Below, one piece after another: positions 22,734 through 35,542 of a DNA stretch of 64,000 nucleotides. Each line of letters starts with the position of its first letter. Position 1 is the stretch's first letter. The stretch covers positions 3,801,346-3,865,345 of the forward strand of contig CM074761.1 in assembly GCA_037355855.1 (NCBI GenBank), given 5' to 3'. Below the pieces are notes generated by a model. That model was not told the DNA's origin. It saw only the letters and a list, made by a program, of their open reading frames with translations, and made no database searches. Position numbers and translations under genes: made by a program. This DNA is from Pseudo-nitzschia pungens (lineage: Eukaryota; Bacillariophyta; Bacillariophyceae; Bacillariales; Bacillariaceae).

Positions 22734-23972
22734 ATGTTACGGGGTGAAGATGCGAAAAGCTCCTTTTGGAACAACACGAACAGGAAGCAAAGCAGCCAGT
22801 CGTGTCTTTCTTATTCGTGCAGAACGGAACTACGATGCGGTAAGGTTAATCTTACACGTAATTTTGTCTCATGTTGTATTCCGGCAACCGTGTACGTGAC
22901 GAAGGACGGACTATTGTATCATAGAAGTGGGCCTCGTAGGAAGGGATCATTGTCAGATATCAACATGGCGCGGGTCAGGACTTCCTATTGTGAGAATATG
23001 CTTGTCGACAAGCAGAAGGAACGAAACACCGCTCCATCATGTCCTTTTCAAAGGTTCAACGATAGCGACGACAGAGGAAAAAATACCATTGGTCGTACAT
23101 TCCTAGGGCAGAATGGAATGCAGTCGGATACAAAAGCGGGAGGTATTCCCTCGAGCAATCGCGACGAGCCACGTTCAGATTCAAAAATTCGTGCCAACAA
23201 ATTCCTTCGGGTACATCTCCAAATACTGAAGGCTCTGTACCAACAAGATTCGTCGTCGGAATCGACAAACGAGGATGGTCAAGTGGAAGAGAGGTACTGG
23301 AGGTTCATTAAATCTTTCCTGAAAGAAAGAGACGCATGCGTTGCGCTCGTTCAACGAGCGCAGCGAATGCGCGGGATTTACGAGGAGGCGATGGAATTTC
23401 GGAACAACATCGTTCCGTTTCCCGTCATCGACGATGACATCATCGCCCACCAAGTAGGATCGCCCCAGCTTCATCGCATAGGCAAGTCGCAAACACACCA
23501 TCAAGGGAGCGCGATCCAATCTCTCGCGATCTTCTGCCATCGTTTTGATCACTCAACCCTCCCCCCATTACAACTCTCATCGATCGTCGCATGCTTGGAC
23601 TGGTACGGCGAACAGGTCTGGAGGTCGTATCAAACATGAAAAAGGATGACAACGAAGAGCACGGAGGCAACGCCTTTGGTATTGTTTCCGGTTTGTTGAA
23701 ACGAAAACATCGTTTAGCCTCGAGACAGGTGAACGAACGAACCACAAACCTTCGTACCTTAGGTGCGAGAATCTCAAAACCGAATAGAGCTATTGGACTC
23801 TCGATTGACCGAGGTCAAAGTCAAGCAAAAAAGGTCGCTGACAAACTCTTCGATCGGCGGGGAGGATTTCCTCGAGACGAAGGAAGAGTGCGAAGACTCC
23901 TTGGTAAGAATCGAGACCAAGAAAAGCCTGTGGAAACTATTGCTCCAGGATTTAAATAGAATAGTCAAATAA
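22734..23972 (+). CDS. Hypothetical coiled-coil protein (start and one junction uncertain)
   Basis: The long first frame (to 23453) contains a helical region with WRFIKSFLKERDACVALVQR. A donor (CAA|GTAGGA) and an acceptor at 23622-23623 define a likely 170-base intron. The next exon continues to about 23760. There a +1 shift, or a 34-base GT-AG intron (23729-23762), leads to the last frame, which ends at 23972. The shift version preserves a perfect heptad series (L, V, S, I, L, L, V) across the break, which favours an inserted base. No family recognised. Intergenic-type words near 22840 suggest the true start may be a later ATG, for example 22965. Confidence 0.4.
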
Positions 23973-24066
23973 TTGAGAATTACAAGCACACTAGGTATTA
24001 CAGGTTACAAGTAATATACTATAATATAATATAATGTACGAAGTAAATAAAAAGGAAACAACGATC

Positions 24067-25979
24067 CTAATCCTCCGCGAGAGCTTCGTAGATCGAAGAA
24101 ACCTTCGTCTGGTACAAGCTGTTCAAAGACAGATCCAGCAAATCGGTCTTGACGCTGCACAGATTCTCAACGTACGACACTCCAAAGTGAAGCGACGGAA
24201 CTGGCATGTTTGTCTCCTTTTTCTTCGCAACTGCTTTCTTACCTGTAACGGATCCGGAGAGAATGTTGCCGATGCCCTTTAATGATGGTACTTTCACAAG
24301 GCTCTTCTTGATCCCTTTCCCAGACGATTCGGAGTCCACAGCGGGTGTTGCTGCTGTAATTGCTTCTGCTGCTGCTTCCGCTGCTGCTTCTTCTTCTTCT
24401 TGTTCGCGGTCCTCGTCAACCATGGACACCAGTGAAAAACGACATGTCCCACCTGTTTTTCGCCAGCTCCAATTTGACACCGGTGTGATGAAAACTCTCC
24501 CTTTCGTCAAACTTCTTGTCCATCAACTTCAACGCGGTGTAGGCAATGGGCGACAACGACGCCAACAGTTTTTTCCCGGTGGCCGAGGGCATCATCGTCA
24601 CGGGATCTCCGTCGTTGGCAATCCGGAGGTGCCGCAGGAGACCCTGTTCCTCCAACCGGACAAAGGCTCGCCGGAACGCGAGATCACCCACCCGCGGCGA
24701 CGCAACGCTGATGCAAGACACGGGTTTGGGGATGCCACCATCGGGGCAGGCCGCGACCGCCGCCGCATGGAGAGAAAACAAGGTTGCCAGGGCGCCACCG
24801 AGGCTGTGACCCGTGACGTATAGCTTGTAGTCCTTGTAGCGGTTGGATTCCAGAAACAAGGCTTTGACGTGGCCCATGATTTCTTGGCACTTGTTCGTTC
24901 CGTCTTCCCGCGGTCGGAGCAGGTAGTCGTAAAATCCGTGGTGGATGCCCATCGTTTCTTCCTGCCGCGAATCGATCTCGCACACCGGGTTGGGTTGTCT
25001 GTTGAGCACAATCATCGCGTCCTTTAGAAAATCTGTCGGCGTCACGCTTCCTCGAAACGCCACCGTTATTCTCTTTCGGGGTGGGTCGATACCAATGGCG
25101 TAAACCATGTCGACATCGGAATTCTCGTCCCCAAAATGCGTCAGGACGGGTCCCGCCGGCTCGACATGCTCCAGCTCGATGTTGGCATCGGAAGCCGTTC
25201 TCGCGGGGAGGGGAACAATATTGCACAATTTCTCGAGGGCGCCACCGAGACCAGACGCTCCCATCTCACGGTGGGCCTGAAACCTAGCATGGATCATGTT
25301 CAGAGAGTTGATGGTGTTGATGTGGTCGGCCTCGCCCAGACACGCCTTCATGATCTCGTTGTTGTCTTCCAGAACCTTCACGCAGGTTTTCAAGGTCAAC
25401 GGCAACTCGAGAATTTTTTCGGGTGTCACGAGTTGGTCTTTTTTCACCGGATCTTTGGCGAGGGTGCGAAAGTCGGTAATGCTGGTAATTACGCGGGCGA
25501 GTACACGTAGCCGGGCGCAAGAAACACAAAAAGTCAGTCTGCTTTGGTCCAGCGAAAGAGAGAAATCCTTCCGTGCGATTGGTGTTCCATTGGTGTCTTG
25601 GATGGCACGCATGCCGTCCGAAGTTCATGTCCGGATGGTTTGAGATTTTGGCCGAGGTTTTCGGAACAATCTTCCAATATTGTCCCTTGTCGTCTCGGAC
25701 GTCGTCCTCTTACCTGTAAATGAGCAGGCTCACCCGCAGCATTTCATCTGCCTCTTCGTAGAGATTCGGATATTGGTACGAATCATCGATGCCTTTGCCC
25801 TCGAAGGTGAACGAAGGCTGCGAGGGGCCACCCTCGTCCTTTTCGTCATTGCCTTTCAGCTTTTCGAAGACGTTCTGCCACTTCAACATCGAAGCTGAAC
25901 CACACTCGTACGGTACGGGAAATTCGGTTTTCTCTTGCAATGCAATGTTCGAAACGGATTGTTTGCGTTGGAATGAAAT

Positions 25980-26010
<31 letters not shown>

Positions 26011-26118
26011 CGACGGAGGAGACACGCCACTAGAAAGGAAACAGACAATGAACAAACCTCCGACCTCCGTTTCGGATTTGTTGTCGCTTGTCGCTTCGCC
26101 GATCCACGCTTGGGCCAT
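24067..26118 (-). CDS. Class 3 lipase (triacylglycerol/phospholipase type)
   Basis: Exons are 26118-26058, 25894-25714 and 25481-24067. Introns of 163 and 232 bases have GTTTGT/TTCAG and GTAAGA/ACCAG ends, and every junction keeps frame. The alpha/beta-hydrolase core has an oxyanion-side TVAFRGS, the nucleophile elbow GHSLGG, an acid region NDGDPVTMMP and a late His (HTGVKL), matching the Ser-Asp-His triad of class 3 lipases. A run of five A at 24435-24439 should be four. That restores MSFSLVSMVDEDREQ and extends the protein through a Glu/Ala-rich stretch to 24067 (551 residues). No signal peptide is obvious, so it may act at lipid droplets or internal membranes. The first intron contains a (TTGA)n tract. 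Confidence 0.85.
25982..26009. repeat. (TTGA)n microsatellite inside the first lipase intron
   Basis: About seven copies of the tetranucleotide. It reads through as an artificial Asn-Gln-Ser-Ile repeat on the minus strand, which explains a misleading longer frame there. Confidence 0.8.
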
Positions 26119-26906
26119 AGATTTCTATCTTACATTACTACCATTAGGAATAGTACGCAGCGTATCTGATCCGGTAGTAGGAACAAAATAATGTGAGGAA
26201 GAGTTCGAGACGCTCAGACAGGAAAACGTGAATGAGCTTATGTTTTACTACTGTTTCCAACCGAAACTTAACGGTAAGGTTATGGTATGGTATGGTACGG
26301 TATGGTATGCAGAGAAAAACGGGAGGAATTTCATACCCGTGAAATTGACATCCCATTGCGTGAATTGAGACTGCAGGACGAACGACTGAAATGGTTGATC
26401 GTGTGAAACATGTTGCTTGCCGAGGGTGTGCCTAAGATTACCGTACCGTACCATCGCAAAACACTAGTACGTACTTGCACCTGTAATACTCGCAACCTGC
26501 AGTAATGAAGCACTTCCGCATTGCAACTCGGAGTAGCGAACGGTGCACGACTCGGGTGAAGGAACTGTCATTGAGTTGGCTTCCATCCGAATTCAAAAGC
26601 ATGTGAGTTGCAATTTTTGTGAGTATCCACTATCATACCTCCAATGGAGGCATGTCTAAAAGTCTCCTCGTCCCGTAGGAATGAAGAATGGCGCCCTTGC
26701 AAAGAAAATATCGATGCCGGAGTTTGTTACGTTGCGCAAACTTGCAATACTGTATGTGTGATGTATTACAGTATCTTGCAGTAAGCTTACTCGTAGTATT
26801 CATTCCGTAGAAGTAAGGTTACCCTATACCAGCGCTGACAACTCCTATTAGTTTCTTGAGCAGGGAACAATCCCAATGAACCATTGTTCATTTTACCAAG
26901 AGAGGA
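26119..26906. other. Divergent intergenic region
   Basis: Between the lipase start and the next + strand gene. It holds GGTAAGGTTATGGTATGG plus further GTATGG copies near 26271-26307, and GTAAGGTTACCC near 26812. No gene seen. Confidence 0.5.
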
Positions 26907-28010
26907 ATGATCGCCGACAAAACGACGACGACTCCCAACGAACGAACCCCGGTGGCGGGTCGCCGGGATCCGTTCGGTAGCGGAATTCCGAGGGAGATCA
27001 TTGTTCGCATCGAGGTACCCGCCATCGACGAAACCCGGAGCTGCGGCGCTTCGGGTGCTTCGGAACTGGATCGCGCAACTCTGAGCTCGGTGGGAGATGA
27101 CTCGGCTGGTTCCGAGCGGAGCAAGGGGGATCTTGGCTCCGGATTTGCGCTCGGCGTTGCCGTAGAATCGATGTACCAAGACCTCGAGGTCGACCATCCA
27201 GATTTCCTCGCACCGCTCGAGAGCAACATCGATCCCAACTCGAGCAACGCGTGGTCCAACAACGACGCGACGACTTATTTCCTTCCGAGCTCCATAAGCG
27301 TTTCTGTCACCGACCGTTGGGCATCGTTTTCCAGAGACGATTCCGTAGACACTGGATGCAGCGACACCGAAATCGAGGAAGAACTCCGACTATTGGCAAC
27401 AGAAAGGCGTTACAGACCCATCGCCGACGATGAGAACAGCACCGACGATGGCCTTTCCGTGAAGGCCACGTCTCCTTCTTCCGGGGAAGCCCCGGAAACG
27501 GTTTCTGTTGCCTCAAACACTTGCAGCCCCCACCCCCGGAAGCGATGGAAAAAGAGAAAATCGAGAATGAACCTGCGCACGAGGGTCGAACGAATGCAGC
27601 ACCAGGTGGAAAAGCCGTTTCGCACCGCCTCAAAATTGGTGCTCTGGTCCACGGAACGCCTTTGCCAGGCACCCGACCTGCAACGTCTTTACTCCGTGAA
27701 TGCTTCGTTGCTGCTTTCGAGAGGAAACAAGTCCCGCCTCCTGCTCAGGGACAACAACGATGACGACGACTACGGCGATGCCGTAACTCTGCCAGATCTG
27801 AACTCGATACCAAACATTGCCTCGTTGGACAGCTCCGACATGGAAAGCAACGAGGTACGGAGTGCGAGTGAATTCCGAGAGATGGTGGGAAACGAGCACC
27901 GCGAGACTGTCGCCAAGAGGGGCACGGGATCTTCGGGGAAAGGCGAGACTTTGGACTTGGAAGACCTTCGTTTCATTTACTCGAGACAGGTCCTTCCTGT
28001 TCCGGACTAG
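26907..28010 (+). CDS. Hypothetical disordered acidic protein
   Basis: Single-exon frame of 367 residues, clearly GC-richer than its flanks. The composition is Ser/Asp/Glu-rich with little hydrophobic core, so most of it is probably unstructured. A basic cluster PRKRWKKRKSRMNLRTR near residue 210 could be a nuclear signal. Short helical pieces surround it (VERMQHQVEKPFRTASKL). No domain recognised. Its 3' end faces the SF3B1 gene 350 bases away. The absence of stops over 367 codons, the ATG start and the GC jump support a real gene; high GC also makes long frames by chance. Confidence 0.55.
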   Translation: MIADKTTTTPNERTPVAGRRDPFGSGIPREIIVRIEVPAIDETRSCGASGASELDRATLSSVGDDSAGSERSKGDLGSGFALGVAVESMYQDLEVDHPDFLAPLESNIDPNSSNAWSNNDATTYFLPSSISVSVTDRWASFSRDDSVDTGCSDTEIEEELRLLATERRYRPIADDENSTDDGLSVKATSPSSGEAPETVSVASNTCSPHPRKRWKKRKSRMNLRTRVERMQHQVEKPFRTASKLVLWSTERLCQAPDLQRLYSVNASLLLSRGNKSRLLLRDNNDDDDYGDAVTLPDLNSIPNIASLDSSDMESNEVRSASEFREMVGNEHRETVAKRGTGSSGKGETLDLEDLRFIYSRQVLPVPD

Positions 28011-28360
28011 AGCTCGTTGGACCGAACGGAAAGACCCAACACGATCTGTTCGAGAGTCGCATCACGCACGACGGAGCGAACAATTGGACACCCGCTGACG
28101 CGCAAGCCGCGTTCCGTGTGTCCAAACGAGATTGGAGCCACCGAAATGGAGCGTTTGCATGCCCCGACGAAGAGATGGCGATTGCGGCAGCGACGGTGAC
28201 CATGTGTCGGTGCGAGCGCAGAGAACATGGTTTTGCGGGGAGGCGATGGGACGGGCCAGGACCCTACGATCACAAGCGCTAGTCGAAATCAACTCATAGC
28301 GTCACATCGCAGACGATAATCAATCAATTTTAGGCAATAGATTAGCGTGATGTACCAATT
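28011..28360. other. Convergent intergenic region
   Basis: GC-rich 3' flank after the hypothetical gene, grading into AT-rich DNA before the SF3B1 stop. No feature seen. Confidence 0.4.
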
Positions 28361-31300
28361 TTAAATGAAGAGCTCGAGCGTAGTTCGAGCATAGGTATTC
28401 TCTCCCTCGTCTTCGACCATGGGGAACGACGGCACAAGCGCATCGGAGTTGTAGATGTACAAAGTGTTGAAGACTCGCCAATACACCTCCCTCACTTTTC
28501 GGGCGGGATGGTACAACCCTTGAAGAGTGTACTGCATTATCACACCCGGGCCGAGAGCTACCAGGAGACCCTGGATAGCATCAAAGACAGCTTGGATGAC
28601 GTGCGGACTTTCCTCGAAAATGTTGGGCCACACAAAGTTGAGCAAATGAAGCAAAGCGTCTTCACAACCGTGACCAGCTACTCCCAGGGCCAGGTGTTTT
28701 ACCGCTGCACAACCAGTTTGACGATGGACCGGGTCGCGATCCATGAGGGCGTCCTCCAAAAGTGGCGTCACAGCATAGACGTAGTCTTTTCCCATCGCAC
28801 CGATGTATTCGAACATGAAGCTTATCGCCTTCAGGACACCGTTCTGAATGTTAAGTTCCGGTACACGGTACTCGTTCATGAGGGCTGGCAGAACCGTGAA
28901 GGGCCCGCATGTCTCTGCCACAATCGCTATCGCGACGGTGGTACAGACACGCATTTGCCGATCTTGAACTTTTAGATTGTTCAGCAACGTGTGCAGGACA
29001 TCCTGCGGACCAATGGCTCGAGCAATGAACCCAAAGGTACTGACGGCGGCACGGCGAATGGCTTTTTTGTGCGCCTTGAGCATTTCCAGCAGTTCGAAGC
29101 ATATTCTCATCCATTCCTTCGCCGAAACAAATTCTGCGCCACGGTCAGCGACTCGACCAACCAAATCGATGCAGTTTTCCTGCACTTTTTCGTGCCTGTT
29201 TCTCAAAATTGGGGTCAGGCGCGGCAAGAGGTCACGGATGGGTGGTGTCATTTTGGTCATACCAATCACGTTCACGATTGCACGAAGAGCCCCCAGAATA
29301 GACCCCAAAACCTCGGGATACTCTTCTCCTAGGTATTCGTAGAGAACTACACCTAAATGACCCATGAGTTGGTCCTCGTCGCAAGCCTTCATCACAACGG
29401 CCACTCGAGCCACAAGATCGGCAGCCTGCATTCTGACCGAAGCAGCCTTGTTGTTGAGACGCCATTTGATGGTGCCAGCGATCTGTTTCAAGTACGGTTT
29501 GCATCTTTCACCCAATGCGACAACGACAGCACCAAACCCATCCAACATAATCTGACTCTCCTTGCCCAGAGTGCTTGAAGCATCTACGGCTTGCTCCTGG
29601 AAGGCGTAAAGGATACCATCAATCAATCGTTCTTCCAGCCTATCATCAATATCCCCCGCGCCAAGATTATCCAAAACTTTTCGAATGGTTTCCATCACCA
29701 TTCGCCGATAAGGTTCGGAATCATCCTTGAGGTCATCCACAATTCGGGTGATGATGTCGGAGGACCCGACCTTGTTGGCAAGTTCTTCGGTGGTTTCGAT
29801 GACTTGTTTGTAGTTTCTGCGATCGAGTGCCATCCGTCGAATCCAAAAATTCTTGAAGAATTCGGGCAGAATTTCTTTTCGGATGTATTCGGGTTCGACA
29901 CCAGCTGTTGCAACGCATTGCTGGATGACCTTCAAGACGATTCGCTTCATCTCTTCGTCGGGTGAGTGAAACTCTCGAAGCAATATCGGCATGACCAATC
30001 GCGTGTAATGGCTGGCATAATTCTCTTCCATAAGTGGGATGACGTATCCAATTGCTTTTAGGAAAGCTGCTAGAGCTTTCCCGTGGTGCTCCAACGCCCC
30101 CTTCCAAAGCGGACGAATGACAGAATCAAAACTCTCAATACCATACGGATGTGCGGCCTCGGCGAGAGCGGCACAGGTTAACGCAGTGATGATGCGCACT
30201 TTTTGCATATCGTCTGTCAAGCCGTGGCTCACAATTTCCACGAGTTCCCGAAGGTAGGGCAAGATAGCAACGCCCATCAACAGGGCAATTTGCTGCACGA
30301 TTTTGATGCCGGTATGACGTGCCTGCCACGACTTTCTCGATTGGCAAACCGCCTTTAGAAAGGGGGTGAGGTTTGGAACCCCAAGGGCGCTGGCAACCAC
30401 CGCTACAGCACGAGAGGTGGTGTTTCGGACGTACTCGTCCGGGCTATCAATGTCTGGACGCATGGTCGAAATCATTGTTGCCAATCCGGCAGCCTTTGCC
30501 AAGTTGCTGATAATCTCCCGACCCTCGACCCGAGCGTAGTAGTCTTCGTCAATGAGCAACGGTTCGATGACTGCTAGGATTCTGTGAACATACGGCCGCA
30601 CAAGATCATCCAGCTTATACAGCACCCGATCAATGACCTTTACCAACAAGTGGCGTTCTTGGTCCTCCAGTGTTGGACTCATCAAAAGCGGCAAGATTTG
30701 ATTGAAAAGTGGTCCCGCGCCAAAGCTCCGGGCCCTGTCCGTGATTTGTCTCATTGCTGTTTTCCGTTGTGGCGGCGTACCATTTTTGATCTTGAGTAGC
30801 AACGACATGATGCGTCGCTCGTTTGCTTCTTCTTTCGTGAGCTTTTCCTCGTCGGTCTCTTCCATGAGTCTCCCGAAATACTGCATGTCTTCTGGTTTGA
30901 TGTATGGCAGGGCACCGGCTTCACCGCTTTCGGCGGATGTGAGGGCCAGAGGGACACCGTACGCCTCTCGAATGTCTTGAATGGATGCGTCCTGCCTTTG
31001 TTCCACGGGAATCTCCATCTGAAATCCCTGTGGTGTCATTGACATGGGTGTGGGAGTCGCCAGCAATTTGCGTCCGGGAGTGCGCAACGGTATGTAACTG
31101 GAAGGAGGACGCATGATGATGTACCCTTCCGAAGGAAGAATTGCGTCGAGGGCGGCATCCGTCCAGGGTCGATTGCGAGATTCCATTTCGCGTTCCAGGG
31201 ACATCGCCTTGGAAAGATTGCCGGCAACCATGCCGTGTGCGGGTGTCTGGGCGCCTACCGGAAGCACCGCCGCCGGCGTTTCGGCCCATCGATTCCTGGG

Positions 31301-32333
31301 CTTTTGGTTCGCGGTTGCCGCGGGTGTCTCGTTCGCACCCATCCCAGAGAACGACATCGGAGTGTCGTCCCACTTTCTCGATCCGTGAACGGCGGGTGTG
31401 GCCATGCCCGATGCCACAACCGGCGTTGCGGCAACACTCGACGAGGCGACGGGAGTTTCGTCCCATCGTTTCCTCCTCCGCGAAGAGCCGGTGGTTCCGC
31501 TAACGTCCTCGTCCCATTTGGATTTTGCCGTCGACGCGACAGACTCGGTATCCGAAATCATAGCATCAGAATCCGTCTTCTCCGAGGTAGTTGTTGGCGC
31601 AGATGCGGTATCCCACCGTCTCTTCCGCCGCCTGCTGGTCGAGGTTGTTGGCTGTTCCTCCGTCTCTTGCTTGACCGTAGACTTGCCCGCTCCGTCCGTA
31701 GTCCCCCCACCCTCTTCCAAATCCTTTTTGGCTTCCCGAATAAGTTCATCCCGTTCTTTTTCGACATTGGCCTGCATCATCGATTCCTTGAAAGACAAGC
31801 CATCTTCCCTGAGCACACGATTGTTTCGCCTCTTCTGATAGTCACTTTCTCGATCCGTTATACGAGTATTCACCAAACCAGAGCCCCCCTCAGCATTCTG
31901 AAAGGGATCGTCTTCTTCCTGTTTTTCACCAATTTGCAAGCAATTTCGCAAAAAAGGAAAACAGTATGAGATATTGGAATTGGTGGCAATGGTTTGTGGA
32001 ACAACCCGGTCGCATTCCTCCGATACATCGTCCACGGCAAACAACAAACGACAAACAACGAGCAGTACTCACCTCACGCGCTGCAGCAGATGCCTTGTTC
32101 ATCGCTGCCAATGTACTCGGATGATTACTGGCTCGGCCTTCGTCCAGGTGTTCGATTTTTTCCCTCGCTCTGACGTCTTCTCCTGCAAGAATCCGGCGTT
32201 CCTCTTCGTCCGTCGGCAGCGCCGAGACGTATTCCGAATCACTCCCGTAATCCGCGTCCGCCCCGAACCTCAGACCACCTCGATCGTCGTTCATCTTCCC
32301 CTTGCCGGTTGCGGTGTCACCCGAAGAAGTCAT
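28361..32333 (-). CDS. SF3B1: Splicing factor 3b subunit 1
   Basis: Exon 1 is 32333-32073 and exon 2 is 31918-28361, with a 154-base phase-0 intron (GTGAGT...AACAG), giving 1,272 residues against about 1,304 in human. The N-terminal third contains repeated RWDETP/KWDDTP/RWAETP motifs, the CDK-phosphorylated U2AF65-binding region of SF3B1, followed by an [16 protein letters not shown] segment. The rest is the HEAT-repeat superhelix that, in the U2 snRNP SF3b complex, clamps the branch-point duplex. It runs without a single frame break over more than 3.5 kb, in contrast to many neighbours. It is essential for pre-mRNA splicing. Confidence 0.97.
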
Positions 32334-33044
32334 TGTTGTCTACCTAAGCTAATCAAACGATCTTGACAGGGATGGAGCGATCTTGACAGGAATGGTGCGG
32401 TTTGTTGTATTTGTGTTTGGGTTGCTGGTTGCGGATTGTTGTTTGTTTGATGTTTTGCATGATGTTGTGTCCTTTCAAACTGCTCGTATTAGTGTTTGGT
32501 AGGCTGCCAGTATTCCGGTACTCGTACCGTAATCTTACGGTATGCATGTTGTCGCTTTGGGTTTGGGTTTGGGTTTGGATTCGCGGTTGCCACAGCGGGG
32601 GTAAGATCTTATGCTACACCGAAAAGGGGGAACGTTGTAAAAACAGTTTATCACTACAAGGGGAAAATGAATCCCTTCAACATTGTTCCATCGAAAACCG
32701 TGCCAACAGGGCTTAGTTTGAAGTGGAAAAACAGATGTCAAAGCGACTATAGGCATCAAGCTACAGAACAAATTGCAAGATTGAGCGAGTGAAGGACATC
32801 AATGGATCAGTTAGCAAGTAAATACCAACAAGAAGAGTTCGTTCTCGCTAATTCACTCTCTATTGGTTTCTTCATCTCAAACCTTCCCTTCTTAATTCGG
32901 AATCAATCATCATCAATCCCAAACTCTACCTCATAGTTCGTATTTGTCAATCAAAATAGTGCAGAACGATCCAAGAACAACGAACCCAACGAGTTCCCAC
33001 GATAAGCTTATTGGACACTAACCATTACGAAAACGCGCGCCAAC
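32334..33044. other. Divergent intergenic region
   Basis: Between SF3B1 and the small plastid gene. It holds a short (TTTGGG)n tract near 32552-32578 and words such as CGTAATCTTACGG near 32527. No gene seen. Confidence 0.5.
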
Positions 33045-33629
33045 ATGATGCGATACATCTCGACATTCCTACTCTTTTCTATGACTTCGGGCTTCCGCCT
33101 TGCCAATCACGTCGCTTTGACAAGTCGCATCGGAACTGCCCTTCGTTCCGACCGCAACTCAGACTCGGCGTCATCGTCGCCGGTGGATCAGTATGGTGCC
33201 TACACTGATGGGACCGTTAATCCCTGCTGGCAGGACATTTACGACGCGGATTGCACAATGGATAGCATATTTACGGCAAGATTCGTCGCCAGCGAGTGGA
33301 TCAAGGAACTTCCCTGTGGATCTGGTATGGAGGTGAGTGGGTTTCAAAGCTAATAGCGTGTTCCTATTGAGTGCAACCTTCCTTGTCGGGCGATCTATAC
33401 CCGTTTGGTGGTGTTCGAGGTGAAACCAATCGATTCGGGTTCTGTTTTCTTATGCTTACTTCTTTTGCCTTTTTGAAAAACTCTGCAAACTTCCTCCCAG
33501 GACTGTGACTTTCCGGAAGACACCATCGTGCCAGAAATGCGACCAGAGGCCCACCAACACCCCGAAATCAATGTCATGGACTTTTTGAACATCAAGCGAG
33601 TAGACGACGATAGGAAACTCTCGCCATAG
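33045..33629 (+). CDS. Small plastid-targeted protein of unknown function
   Basis: Exons are 33045-33332 and 33501-33629, with a 168-base phase-0 intron (GTGAGT...CCCAG), giving 138 residues. A signal peptide ends TSG|F, the diatom plastid-import pattern. The mature part begins near a TVNPCWQDIYDADC motif. It has ARFVASEWIKELPCG, then DCDFPEDTIVPEMRPEA across the splice site, and ends VMDFLNIKRVDDD. Cys residues at four places suggest disulphides or metal binding. I recall similar small proteins in other photosynthetic stramenopiles but cannot name a family. Both exons look coding and the splice restores one clean frame. Confidence 0.65.
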
Positions 33630-34752
33630 GAAACATTCTCGATGACTTGTGTTCGACCAAGCAAGCCGTCCAGTTACGCAACAAGCATTCCCCGGTGATG
33701 GCGACACAACCCTTCCGAAACAGAATGCAGGTGTGCCGATAATATGGAGTCGACAACATTTGACCAGCGAGTAATCCTTTTGACAGCACAAAAATGGTTC
33801 CATGCCCATTCCTCCCCACAACAATTTCTCTCGATCGAGAAACAAACTGTTGGCGAAAAACCCCAGAAAAAATGAAACCACTCCCTTCCACAAATAGTAT
33901 ATCCACTTGGAATCATCTAGTTGCTTCGAGGGAAACGCAGAACAATAGTATAGCTATTTCACGATCTCGATAATGCTATAGCAATGGAACTTTTTCCTTC
34001 TCAATACTTTTTCTCGTTTAAGACTGTGACGTCTGTAGATCAAGATCCCCCAGCAGCTGCTTCAGAGACCAAGTCCATTCCCGCTTCCTCGCTGCCAACT
34101 GTAAAACATGGAATGTGGGGGATATGTGCTAAACTTGCAGTGAGGACTTGGGACTACTTGTACCATACTAGTATGAAAGAATAGAAGGGTTACAGTGGTA
34201 TTTATCATGTTTTCATGATGACACCACTCATCCTGATAAAAATTGCAAATACACGTGTATTGGAAAGAATAGTCGTACGAGTAAGTACTCTTATTGTATC
34301 ATTATTATGACCCCTGTTCTTGTTGCTGACTGGGATTAAATTGAGATAACTCTCTCAAAATTACTGTTCCATCTTACACTAACTTTTACTAGCAGTAACT
34401 CTTACCGATAGGTGTAGTGTACGGTACTCGTACGTAAGTTACTTGCAGACTTGTGGAAAGCATGCAGAAAGAGGAAGGATTTCACAGGTATGTAAGTTAT
34501 GTACGAAGTAAGGTTATCTACTACGGGTACCGGTATGTTACTGTAGACATCAAAATCCAAGTCTCAATTCTCATCAACAAAATCAATCCACAGCGACGAA
34601 CGACGAACGAATGAATCACACCAAACCGAGCAAACTATCTTCGTTGATTATGTTGATGTTGTTGTGCATTCGAGAGAACAGGCAATAGACACACCACATT
34701 TCTCGCCTCAATCAAGCTGACCAACGGATTGAACAAACTTGGAAATCCGTCG
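33630..34752. other. Intergenic region, about 1.1 kb
   Basis: A 66-codon frame at 33984-34184 starts with ATG (MELFPSQYFF) but has no recognisable motif and no support beyond being open. Intergenic words recur near 34420-34540 (CGTACGTAAGTTAC, GTACGAAGTAAGGTTA, GGGTACCGGTATG). Confidence 0.4.
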
Positions 34753-35542
34753 ATGTTTTCTGTGGGTCGAAGCGTAACGACCAGACTTGGTTGCAGATCG
34801 GCGATTACATCGTTCTGTTGCTCCTCGTCACAAAAGCGATCGATTCATCAGAACCATGGTCTGCGGAGTTTTCTCAATACATATCATCCAGGAGCGGCGA
34901 AAACACTATGCAATATGAGATCAGTGAGGACTGCTACCAGTAGGCGTTTTGCGTCTGGTGGGAAATTGAAAACGAAAGGAGAAAACAAGTCCGTGAAGGA
35001 TGCGGTCGGATCCGGGAAAACACAGTCGTCGTCGTCGTCGTCGTCATTTTCGGATTTTTGGAAATCGTTTTTGGGACCGAAACCGATGCCGGAACGTTGG
35101 TCTGCAGCATGGTACCGTGAGATGGTGTTGATATGTACCGTGTTTGCAATCACTGGTACCTCTACGATGGTGTTGGTGAGTGAAGAATTTCAAGAAGATG
35201 ATGTTTGCTGTACTGATCGCTATGCTGTGAATATTTCTTCCGCATTCAACTAATTGAAATCTATGCTGGCCTTATGAACCGGCATTGAAGGTACGACCAG
35301 CGGTTTCGAAGGGGTTGGGACTCCAAGGGAGTTTCAAAGATGGTCCTTGGTCATTTAGAATTTGCTCGTTAGTGATCATGACTCCGATCTACGCAACTCT
35401 TCTTGTTTGTGTCGGCACCGTTTTCGGGAGGCATGCATATTTCCGTCACTTTTCGGTAAAGATGTGGTCGAGGTTTGGGATTCCTCCGGAGATGATAGAC
35501 AAAGATTTCCACATCACGAAGAAAACTTTTCGAAAGTGGTAG
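34753..35542 (+). CDS. Mitochondrial inner-membrane protein, DUF6787-like
   Basis: Exons are 34753-35175 and 35291-35542, with a 115-base phase-0 intron (GTGAGT...TGAAG), giving 224 residues. The first ATG gives a basic, Ser/Arg-rich presequence ending near TATSRRFASGG, typical of mitochondrial import. A poly-Ser tract coded by (GTC)n follows. The core has a Trp-containing first helix (MVLICTVFAITGTSTM) and a second (ICSLVIMTPIYATLLVCVGT) then FGRHAYFRHF. This helix-loop-helix layout resembles, from memory, the small bacterial DUF6787 membrane proteins. Function is unknown; bacterial relatives suggest an old organelle-derived gene. Confidence 0.6.

Noticed and set aside
25710..26048. Longer first lipase exon reading through the (TTGA)n tract
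   Set aside because: The Asn-Gln-Ser repeat is the microsatellite. The upstream exon 26058-26118 with GT-AG junctions gives a better start.
32552..32578. (TTTGGG)n as a telomere-like repeat
   Set aside because: Only about three copies, inside a divergent promoter region, and not the TTAGGG type expected in this group.
33984..34184. 66-codon ATG-started frame
   Set aside because: No motif, no coding-like composition change and no partner exon found; left as unsupported.
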